A stretch of DNA of 64,000 nucleotides from NCBI GenBank assembly GCA_021296235.1, contig JAGWAS010000003.1, positions 124,001-188,000 on the forward strand. The letters run 5' to 3'. The notes below the pieces were generated by a model. It was given only the letters and a program-made list of their open reading frames with translations, ran no database searches and was not told the DNA's origin. Position 1 is the stretch's first letter. Every line of letters starts with the position of its first letter. Made by a program: the position numbers and the translations under genes. Below, piece after piece: positions 57,425 to 64,000 of this stretch. This DNA is from Paracoccaceae bacterium (GTDB lineage: Bacteria > Pseudomonadota > Alphaproteobacteria > Rhodobacterales > Rhodobacteraceae).

Positions 57425-59805
57425 ACAAAATGCATCGGCACCTCGAACACTATATTGCGTTAATCGTGGCCCGTCCCAAATGGGTTGTCGGCTTGAGTTT
57501 TCTGGTCATGCTGGCGGTGTCGGCCGGAGCGGTAAAGCTGCCTCCTCCCACCAGCGGTTTCCGCAGCCTTGTTGGGGATGATAATCCTGATCTTGTTACA
57601 CTCGAGGCTTTCGAGGACAGATACTCAGCGTCCAACACTGCGTTGATCGCAATGGCTCCTTCCGACGGAACGGTGTTCACCCGTCAGACATTGGGGGCGG
57701 TTGAAGAGCTTAGTGAGGCTGGATGGCGGTTGGCTCATTCCAGCAGGGTCTCCTCGCTCACCAACTACTCACACAGTGAAGCGGACGGGGATGCCCTGAC
57801 CGTTGGGCCACTCGTGGAGGATGCCGCTTCGCTCAGCGATACCGATCTGGCGAGGGTGAAGAATATCGCTCTGAATGAAGGAGAACTGACGGGATATCTG
57901 GTTTCACGCGACGGGAGAATTGCCGGAGTGGCGATCGATTTCTTCCTTCCGGAAGAGGCAGACCCCGTCATCGCGGAAATAAACGATCAACTCGAGGAAC
58001 TTCTATCAGACGCACGGGTGCGCCATCCTGGCATCGGTTATTACGTAACCGGAAATGTCGTCATGAGAGGCGCTCTCCTTGACGCTCCGTTGAAGGAATT
58101 GGTTTCTCTCGGACCATTCCTCTTGTTGGTGATGGTTGCAGCAATGGCTATCCTGCTGCGCTCGTTCTTTGCGGTTCTGATTATCGTTGGCGTTGTTGGT
58201 TTCATGGGCAACAGCACCGTTGGATTCGCGGGTTGGATCGGTATGCTGATAACTCCGGTTACCGCAGTCGTGCCGCTGATCGTCGTGATCCTGGGCATCG
58301 CACATTCAATTCACATCGTGACGACTTTTTTGGACGGCGTGCAGAGCGGATTGGAAAAGAAGGAGGCCGTGGCGAATTCCCTTCGCGTGAACGCGTTGCC
58401 GGTGTTTCTGACTTCTCTGACCACTGCAGTCGGGTTTCTCAGTCTTAACTTCTCCGCTTCGCCTTCCTTCCGGGCCTTGGGCAACCTTGCTGCTTTCAGT
58501 ACTCTGTGCTGCTTTGTCTACTCCATGACTGCGCTGCCGGCGATGTTGGCAACCGCACCGACGCGCGCGCGCCGTCAACGCCTTAAAGCGCAGAACATGT
58601 TTGAGCATCTCGGAGAATTCGTTGTGAAGCGCCGCCGAATGCTGCTCCTGGTCACAAGTCTGGTTGCAGTCGGATTGGGCGCGGGCGTTTCGCAGATTGA
58701 ATTTACCGACAAGTGGACCCGGTATTTCGACGAGAGCTACGAGTTCCGGCGGGACACCGATTTCATCGTCGAAAACCTGACCGGATTGGATTCGCTTGAA
58801 TATTCGCTGGACTCGGGTCGCGAAGGCGGGATCAGCAACCCCGAATATCTTCATTCGATCGACGAGTTTGCTGAATGGTATCGGAACCAGCCGGAAGTGA
58901 GCCAAGTGCGTTCCTTTTCTGACGTCATGAAGCGCCTCAACAGGAACCTGCACGGTGATGATCCATCCTTCGACCGGTTGCCCGAAGATCCTGAACTCGC
59001 GGCACAGTATCTCTTGCTCTACGAATTTTCGCTGCCCTACGGCAGTGACCTGAATGACCGCATCGACGTGTCTAAATCCTCGACGCGTTTGACGGTCGTG
59101 CTCCGGGAAACGTCGTCAAAGCAAATTCGGGAACTTGTGCAGCGTTCCCAGGACTGGCTCTATGCCAACCAACCCGGAATTGCGACAGCGGCAACCGGGG
59201 TGAGCACTGTTTTCGCCAATATTGCCCTGATCAACAATGAAAGCATGATCCGGGGCATGGCTGTTGCCATGGGGATCATTTCGTTGTTGATGATCCCGAT
59301 CGTCAGAACATTGCGGCTCGGTATCGCTTGCCTGATTCCCAACATCCTTCCGCTGATTGCGAGTTTTGGCCTCTGGGGCTATCTGATCGGCAATGTCGGT
59401 TTCGGCGCCTCGGCGGTGGCTGCGACGACCATGGGCATAATCGTAGATGATACAATCCATTTTATGACCAAGTATCGGAAGGCCCGCACGGACGGTTCGA
59501 ACGCCGAGGATGCGGTGCGCTACGCATTCCGCAATGTTGGGCGGGCGATGATAACCACAACGATAGTTCTGGCGTCCGGATTTTTTGTGTTCACGGCATC
59601 AGGATTCGAAGCCAACTGGACCGTCGGCCTCCTAGTCTTTTTCATACTGATTTTGGCGGTTTCCACTGATCTCCTAATGCTGCCGCCACTGTTGATGGTC
59701 ATTGACCGAAAGAGCTGCGGAAGTCACGTTGAGGTGTTGAAAAAGGAAACGGGAATGCCGATTGCTGAACCTTCCGATTCGTCACGAGGTCCATCAGACA
59801 GGTAA
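57421..59805 (+). CDS. MMPL/RND-superfamily exporter
   Basis: Inner-membrane transporter of about 794 residues with the two-fold RND layout. After a first span (WVVGLSFLVMLAVSAGA) comes a large periplasmic loop, a bundle of spans around residues 230-400 (ELVSLGPFLLLVMVAAMAIL, split here, then FAVLIIVGVVGFMG and VVPLIVVILGIAHSIHIV), then a second copy: span near 415, loop, and spans with MGIIVDDTIHFMTKYRKAR, TTTIVLASGFFVFTAS and LLVFFILILAVSTDLLMLPP. DDTIHF carries the conserved intramembrane acidic pair used for proton coupling. COG1033-type exporters commonly neighbour LolA-like genes. Cargo unknown; lipid is most likely. The start overlaps the end of the broken oxidase. Confidence 0.9.
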   Translation: MNKMHRHLEHYIALIVARPKWVVGLSFLVMLAVSAGAVKLPPPTSGFRSLVGDDNPDLVTLEAFEDRYSASNTALIAMAPSDGTVFTRQTLGAVEELSEAGWRLAHSSRVSSLTNYSHSEADGDALTVGPLVEDAASLSDTDLARVKNIALNEGELTGYLVSRDGRIAGVAIDFFLPEEADPVIAEINDQLEELLSDARVRHPGIGYYVTGNVVMRGALLDAPLKELVSLGPFLLLVMVAAMAILLRSFFAVLIIVGVVGFMGNSTVGFAGWIGMLITPVTAVVPLIVVILGIAHSIHIVTTFLDGVQSGLEKKEAVANSLRVNALPVFLTSLTTAVGFLSLNFSASPSFRALGNLAAFSTLCCFVYSMTALPAMLATAPTRARRQRLKAQNMFEHLGEFVVKRRRMLLLVTSLVAVGLGAGVSQIEFTDKWTRYFDESYEFRRDTDFIVENLTGLDSLEYSLDSGREGGISNPEYLHSIDEFAEWYRNQPEVSQVRSFSDVMKRLNRNLHGDDPSFDRLPEDPELAAQYLLLYEFSLPYGSDLNDRIDVSKSSTRLTVVLRETSSKQIRELVQRSQDWLYANQPGIATAATGVSTVFANIALINNESMIRGMAVAMGIISLLMIPIVRTLRLGIACLIPNILPLIASFGLWGYLIGNVGFGASAVAATTMGIIVDDTIHFMTKYRKARTDGSNAEDAVRYAFRNVGRAMITTTIVLASGFFVFTASGFEANWTVGLLVFFILILAVSTDLLMLPPLLMVIDRKSCGSHVEVLKKETGMPIAEPSDSSRGPSDR

Positions 59806-60207
59806 AGCAGATTTATCAATGATGCTGACGGAACCGAAGGCCGGCATTTCAGGCGATGTCGTTCCACTGGACGGCAATCAACCAAATGTAATGAATGTTG
59901 GCCGACTTGATTCTTGCGTGAGGAAGCAAACCAGTTTTGAAATTGCTGCCGGGGTGGCGAAACACCACAAATTATGCGGCTTCGACTTATTGATTCGGAA
60001 GAGCCTCAAACTGCAATTGTCTGAACACTCAACTCGGCAAGAGGCAATCGATGCCACTTGAGTGCCGTGTGGCGGAACGACGGGCGCAGATCGGCAAATT
60101 GGTGGTGAGCACAAAGTTCGAAGCCTCGTCTTTGGGAAAATTCTTCAGAATGGGTTCGATCAAAGCTGTTGCCGACTGGGACGTCGAGATCTGGATTCAA
60201 AGTTGAA
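59806..60207. other. Intergenic region between the MMPL gene and tRNA-Ser
   Basis: 402 bases with only weak open frames, one of them running antisense through the tRNA. No terminator with a clear T-run and no other RNA gene was seen. Confidence 0.4.
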
Positions 60208-60297
60208 TGGCGGAGAGACAGGGATTCGAACCCTGGGTGCCCGCAAAGGCACAACGGTTTTCGAGACCGCCCCGTTCGACCACTCCGGCACCTCTCC
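60208..60297 (-). tRNA. tRNA-Ser (anticodon CGA)
   Basis: The 90-base minus-strand sequence folds as a class II tRNA: acceptor GGAGAGG pairs with TCTCTCC (one G-T), discriminator G and encoded CCA follow; the anticodon loop is CT-CGA-AA; a long variable arm (GCCTTTGCGGGC region) is present; the T-arm is AGGGTTCGAATCCCT. Anticodon CGA reads UCG serine codons. Length, long variable arm and G73 all fit serine. No integrated element is seen at its 3' end. Confidence 0.97.
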
Positions 60298-60444
60298 GGG
60301 ACATGACAGATACCGGTGATCAGCCGGCAATTCAAGGATATCGACACCATCACCCCCTTGACCGAAATCAATCGGAAAGGGTCATTCCGGCCAAAATTCC
60401 ACGTGATCATCGTCAGTCGCAGCAGTTGCAGAGCTGAATGGAAC

Positions 60445-60462
60445 CGTTACAGAAAATTTACA
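60445..60462 (+). promoter_or_regulatory. Candidate Pho box upstream of pstS
   Basis: CGTTACA-GAAA-ATTTACA is a pair of seven-base repeats separated by four bases, the 7-4-7 layout of PhoB sites (consensus CTGTCAT-N4-CTGTCAT), and both repeats end in TTACA. It lies 70 bases before the pstS ATG. The match to consensus is moderate but the position and the target gene are right; phosphate-starvation control by PhoB is inferred. Confidence 0.6.
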
Positions 60463-60532
60463 TTTGCTTAGCAATAGCATCATGCGAATCAACTACATGC
60501 ACCGTCGAATACTCAACTGTAAGGAATAAATC

Positions 60533-61561
60533 ATGAAATCCACTTCCTCAATGTTGCTATCGGTCGCGGGTGTTGCTCTTTGCGTGTCCGCGGCACATGC
60601 AAGGGATCAGATTCGAATCGTTGGTTCTTCAACTGTCTTTCCATACACCCAAGCTGTGGCAGAGCAGTTTGCCAACATGACGGGTGCTGCATCACCCATC
60701 GTGGAGTCAACGGGCACCGGCGGCGGAATGAAGCTGTTCTGTGCAGGCATTGGAGAGAGTCATCCCGATTTGACGGGGGCTTCACGCGCCATGAAGGCGT
60801 CGGAGTTCAACTTGTGCCAGGAAAACGGCGTTACGGATGTTACCGAGGCGTTGCTCGGTTATGATGGTCTCTCCATAGCGATTTCACGCGGCAACGAATT
60901 CGATTGGGACCTGTCGCTTGCCGAAATCTTCCTGGCTCTCGCGGCGCAGGTTCCCGGGGACGGCGAAATGGTCGACAATCCCCATATGAAGTGGTCGGAC
61001 ATCAGGGCAGATCTTCCCGATCAGGAAATTTTGGTCTATGGACCGCCTCCAACTTCCGGCACACGCGATGCCTTTGTTGAACTGGCGATGCATGCGGGCT
61101 GCAAGAGCTTCGAATATGTCAAGGACAAGGACGGGGATTGGGTAGACGAAAACTGTGGCCGCATGCGGTTGGACGGAGTCTTTGTTGAGGCAGGTGAAAA
61201 CGACAACCTGATTGTGCAACGTCTGAATGCCGATGCAACCGCAATGGGGATTTTCGGTTACTCGTTCCTTTACGAGAACCTTGACACCCTTAAGCCGATC
61301 AAGGTTGGTGGCATTGCACCGGACGCAGCCACGATCGGTGATTTTTCCTACTCGATTTCGCGACCGTTATTCGTCTACACGAAGAATGCGCACCGCGGTG
61401 TCATTCCTGATTTTCAGGAGTTCATTGAGGAGTACATGTCGGAAGATGCGCTTGGTCCTGGCGGATATCTCTCGGAGCGGGGTTTGGTTACCCTGCCTGA
61501 CGACCGCCGGGAAATGCTGCAGGAAGCCGTGATCAACGGAATGACTATGGATCCCAAGTAA
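60533..61561 (+). CDS. pstS: Phosphate ABC transporter substrate-binding protein
   Basis: Periplasmic phosphate-binding protein of the Pst importer. The 342-residue precursor has a signal peptide ending at AHA (residue 23). Phosphate-site loops are visible: GSSTVFPYTQ at 31-40, TGTGGGMKLFCAG at 60-72 with DLTGASRAM soon after, and PPTSGTRDAF at 172-181. The RDAF and GYDGLSIAISRG segments match alphaproteobacterial PstS. AAGGAAT provides a ribosome site. Upstream is a candidate Pho box; downstream is a strong stem-loop before pstC. Confidence 0.96.
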   Translation: MKSTSSMLLSVAGVALCVSAAHARDQIRIVGSSTVFPYTQAVAEQFANMTGAASPIVESTGTGGGMKLFCAGIGESHPDLTGASRAMKASEFNLCQENGVTDVTEALLGYDGLSIAISRGNEFDWDLSLAEIFLALAAQVPGDGEMVDNPHMKWSDIRADLPDQEILVYGPPPTSGTRDAFVELAMHAGCKSFEYVKDKDGDWVDENCGRMRLDGVFVEAGENDNLIVQRLNADATAMGIFGYSFLYENLDTLKPIKVGGIAPDAATIGDFSYSISRPLFVYTKNAHRGVIPDFQEFIEEYMSEDALGPGGYLSERGLVTLPDDRREMLQEAVINGMTMDPK

Positions 61562-61576
61562 CCATAGCAAATCACT

Positions 61577-61607
61577 TTGCCGCCCGGGGTCATGTTCCGG
61601 GCGGCAA
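61577..61607 (+). terminator. Strong stem-loop between pstS and pstC
   Basis: TTGCCGCCCGG and CCGGGCGGCAA form a perfect 11-base-pair stem around a nine-base loop, 15 bases after the pstS stop. No T-run follows, so it is probably a partial terminator or a 3'-end-stabilising structure that keeps pstS mRNA more abundant than the permease part, as in many binding-protein operons. Confidence 0.7.
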
Positions 61608-61625
61608 TCAATTGGCGGAATTTGG

Positions 61626-63002
61626 ATGGCCTCAATCGCGTTCATTGCTCTCTTTCTGGTGGTGGCCTTCAGCTACATCATCAATTGGAGAGCTGCGCGA
61701 ACCATTTCCGCTGCCGGCGAGCGCCTGAATTCCGTTCCAAAATATCATGCAATCTTTGCGGCGCTGATAGTTGGCGTTCCGGTTTTGGCATTGCTGCTCA
61801 TTTGGTTGATGTTGCGCGGTCCATTTGTGGACTTTCTCATCGTGCAGGGTCTGAACCCGGATCAATACTGGCACCTGGAAGCAGGACAGCGGCAGCTCAC
61901 GGTCGCCGAAATAAAGTCAATCTCATCCGGTCGAGTCTTCGGCACTCCCGAGGATTGGAAAATTGAGGCTGCAGGCAAGCTCGCTGAGACACGAAATCTT
62001 CTTGACTGGTTGACCGTGGCGATTGTTACTGCGGCGGCGGGGGCGCTTCTTGTTTATGCGCGGATCAAGGTGAAGGACCGCTTTCGCGCGCGGGCGGGCA
62101 CCGAACGGATAGTTTCAATTCTCATGATCTTCTGTTCGCTGGTGGCAATATTCACAACTCTCGGAATTATCGCATCGCTCCTTGTGGAAACGCTTCGCTT
62201 CCTGTCGTTGGTCCCGATTACGGAATTCCTGTTCGGCCTGAACTGGGAGCCACAAATTCCAATACGTGAAGATCAGGTGGCGGCAGAGGGGGCGTTTGGA
62301 TGGATTCCGGTAATTCTGGGAACGATCGTCATCACCATCGTTGCTCTTTTCCTGGCAGTTCCCATTGGAATCATGTCGGCCATCTACCTGAACGAATTCG
62401 CATCCAACGGCATTCGTGCCATTTCAAAGCCGCTTCTGGAAATCCTGGCCGGGGTTCCAACCGTTGTTTACGGATTTTTCGCGGTCCTTGTCATCGCTCC
62501 GGCGCTTCGCAACGCCGGTGCCGCATTGAACATTCCTGTGGCACCGAACACCGCGCTTGCAGCTGGCGGAGTTATGGGAATCATGCTGATTCCATTCATT
62601 TCGTCATTGTCTGACGACGCGTTAACGGCTGTTCCGACCTCATTGCGAGATGGTGCCCTTGCGTTGGGTGCCACACGCGCGGAGACCGTAATCGGTGTCA
62701 TATTCCCGGCAGCGTTGCCGGGTATCATGGGCGGCGTTCTCCTGGCGGTCAGCCGTGCCATCGGTGAAACGATGATCGTGGTCATGGCCGCTGGCCTCAT
62801 TGCCAAGCTTACGTTGAATCCGCTGGACAGCGTTACGACGGTAACCGTACAGATTGTTACGCTGCTTATCGGAGACACATCGTTCGACAACCCGAAAACT
62901 CTGTCGGCCTTCGCACTTGGGCTGATGCTGTTTCTGATGACACTGATCATCAATATCGCTGCGCTGAGGATCGTCCACAAATTTCATGAAAGCTACGACT
63001 GA
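61626..63002 (+). CDS. pstC: Phosphate ABC transporter permease PstC
   Basis: Inner-membrane permease subunit of the phosphate importer. The 458-residue protein has an N-terminal extension with two spans (residues about 1-85) ahead of the standard permease, as in many alphaproteobacteria. Seen: FLFGLNWEPQIP near residue 200, a permease core with IPVILGTIVITIVALFLAVPIG, NEFASNGIRAISKPLLEILAGVPTVVYGFFAV (split in two conserved blocks), and the coupling segment TSLRDGALALGATRAETVIGV followed by ISRAIGETM-like VSRAIGETMIVVMAAG. pstA follows after 14 bases. Confidence 0.95.
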   Translation: MASIAFIALFLVVAFSYIINWRAARTISAAGERLNSVPKYHAIFAALIVGVPVLALLLIWLMLRGPFVDFLIVQGLNPDQYWHLEAGQRQLTVAEIKSISSGRVFGTPEDWKIEAAGKLAETRNLLDWLTVAIVTAAAGALLVYARIKVKDRFRARAGTERIVSILMIFCSLVAIFTTLGIIASLLVETLRFLSLVPITEFLFGLNWEPQIPIREDQVAAEGAFGWIPVILGTIVITIVALFLAVPIGIMSAIYLNEFASNGIRAISKPLLEILAGVPTVVYGFFAVLVIAPALRNAGAALNIPVAPNTALAAGGVMGIMLIPFISSLSDDALTAVPTSLRDGALALGATRAETVIGVIFPAALPGIMGGVLLAVSRAIGETMIVVMAAGLIAKLTLNPLDSVTTVTVQIVTLLIGDTSFDNPKTLSAFALGLMLFLMTLIINIAALRIVHKFHESYD

Positions 63003-63016
63003 AGGGCCGTCTGGTC

Positions 63017-64000
63017 ATGAGCAACCGCAATAGGGATATCGCCTTCGCCGCCGAAGCTGTGGCCAAATCGCTTCCGCGCCGCAATCGGCTGCAAATCGCA
63101 CTGAAGTTTGCGGGCGTCGCGTCAATACTTGTTGCTTTCAGTGTTCTGTGCCTGCTGGTGGGCTCGCTGGTATCCAACGGTTACAGGGCCTTCACTCAGA
63201 CTCAACTGACAATCGACGTTCATGTCGACCCCGAAGTAATTGATGTCGAAGCTCTGCCGAGAGGGAACTTCAAACGGTTGCTTCAAACTTCGATTCTGCA
63301 ACTATTTCCTGCGGTTTCTGCCAAGGTGGATCAGCAGAAAATCTACCGGATTCTGAGCAATGGCGCGCAATTTTCACTTCGTGACCGAATTGTGGAGGAT
63401 CCCACCCTCATAGGAACAACCATTTCCCTGACCGTTCCCGCATCCGATCCGTATGATCAATACAACAAGGGCACAATCAAACGGGAAACACCGGAGGAAA
63501 ACCGCCGTCTGTCGGACAGGGAAATCGGCTGGTTTGATCGATTGAAGGAAATCGGTGTCGTTACCAAGCCTTTCAACACTGCCCTCTTTACCCATTCCGA
63601 TAGCCGGTTTCCCGAGTTGGCAGGGCTGAAAGGGGCAATGATCGGATCCTTCTGGGCCTTGCTGGTTTGTTTCCTGTTGTCATTCCCGCTCGGAATCGGG
63701 GCAGCCGTTTACCTTGAGGAATTTGCTCCAAGAAATCGGTTCAGCAATATCATTGAGGTCAACATCAACAATTTGGCGGCGGTGCCGTCTGTTGTGTTCG
63801 GATTGCTCGCTTTGGCGGTATTCATCGGATGGTTCGGCCTGCCGCGCTCGGCACCGCTTGTGGGTGGCATGACATTGGCCCTGATGACCATGCCCACGAT
63901 AATCATTGCAACCAGGGCGGCACTAAAGGCGGTTCCGCGCTCGATTCGGGAAGCGGCCCTTGCTCTTGGAGCGTCCAAGCATCAGGCTGTGCTCGGGCAA
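63017..64000 (+). CDS. pstA: Phosphate ABC transporter permease PstA, 3' end outside window
   Basis: Second permease subunit; 328 codons are visible and the frame is open to the window edge. The N-terminal half is the long extension (DUF3333 type) typical of alphaproteobacterial PstA: a membrane span near residue 40 and a periplasmic region with TIDVHVDPEVIDVEALPRGN. The permease domain then starts: MIGSFWALLVCFLLSFPLGI, AAVYLEEFAPRNRFSNIIEV, NNLAAVPSVVFGLLALAVF and the coupling segment AVPRSIREAALALGASKHQA. pstB and phoU presumably follow outside the window. Confidence 0.94.
   Translation, partial: MSNRNRDIAFAAEAVAKSLPRRNRLQIALKFAGVASILVAFSVLCLLVGSLVSNGYRAFTQTQLTIDVHVDPEVIDVEALPRGNFKRLLQTSILQLFPAVSAKVDQQKIYRILSNGAQFSLRDRIVEDPTLIGTTISLTVPASDPYDQYNKGTIKRETPEENRRLSDREIGWFDRLKEIGVVTKPFNTALFTHSDSRFPELAGLKGAMIGSFWALLVCFLLSFPLGIGAAVYLEEFAPRNRFSNIIEVNINNLAAVPSVVFGLLALAVFIGWFGLPRSAPLVGGMTLALMTMPTIIIATRAALKAVPRSIREAALALGASKHQAVLGQ

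Noticed and set aside
60062..60319. Open frame of 85 codons on the plus strand with a GIRTLGAR-like segment
   Set aside because: It runs antisense across the tRNA-Ser gene; such frames are a well-known annotation artefact.

Overview
The window looks like a piece of an alphaproteobacterial chromosome, most probably from the Rhodobacterales or a close relative. The reasons are gene order (pyrH-frr-uppS-cdsA-dxr-rseP-bamA-skp-fabZ-lpxA-lpxI-lpxB and ppiD-trpE-trpG-trpD ... moaC-moeA-lexA-gltX-gltA), use of LpxI rather than LpxH, a short LexA whose gene carries the alphaproteobacterial GTTC-N7-GTTC operator, a Fur/Mur-type regulator without CxxC motifs, and a PstA with a long N-terminal extension. 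Coding density is high, TTG and GTG starts are common, and stop/start overlaps of the NTGA type recur. I see no phage, insertion sequence, CRISPR array or rRNA; there is one tRNA.

Layout. 0-9 kb: tail of a DUF3179 gene, tyrS and anmK (divergent), then on the minus strand fur-eno, a nucleoside hydrolase plus SelO, and mazG. 9-15.4 kb: a complete peptide-type ABC importer on the minus strand (oppA-oppB-oppC-oppDF fusion). 15.6-16.5 kb: miaA. 16.6-28.8 kb: a long plus-strand envelope block running from UMP kinase and ribosome recycling factor through undecaprenyl-PP and CDP-diacylglycerol synthesis, DXP reductoisomerase, RseP, BamA, Skp, FabZ, LpxA, LpxI and LpxB. 28.7-29.2 kb: a frameshifted YbaK-type gene that converges on lpxB. 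29.4-32.5 kb: glnE and a small hypothetical gene. 32.7-43.9 kb: minus-strand gltA, gltX, lexA, moeA, moaC, trpD, trpG, trpE, ppiD, with trpC missing from its usual place. 44-50.8 kb: an aminotransferase, ispA-dxs, an orphan DNA methyltransferase and ispH.

51.4-59.8 kb is the least ordinary part. It holds a squalene-synthase-type prenyltransferase, a TPR periplasmic protein, an outer-membrane beta-barrel, a LolA-like periplasmic carrier, a broken FAD amine oxidase/desaturase, and an MMPL/RND exporter. Together these suggest an inner-to-outer-membrane lipid trafficking route, perhaps for an isoprenoid made from the FPP supplied by dxs/ispA/ispH next door. The link between the synthase and the exporter is inference.

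60.2-64 kb: tRNA-Ser(CGA), then the start of the high-affinity phosphate importer operon pstS-pstC-pstA (cut by the window end), with a candidate Pho box upstream and a strong stem-loop between pstS and pstC.
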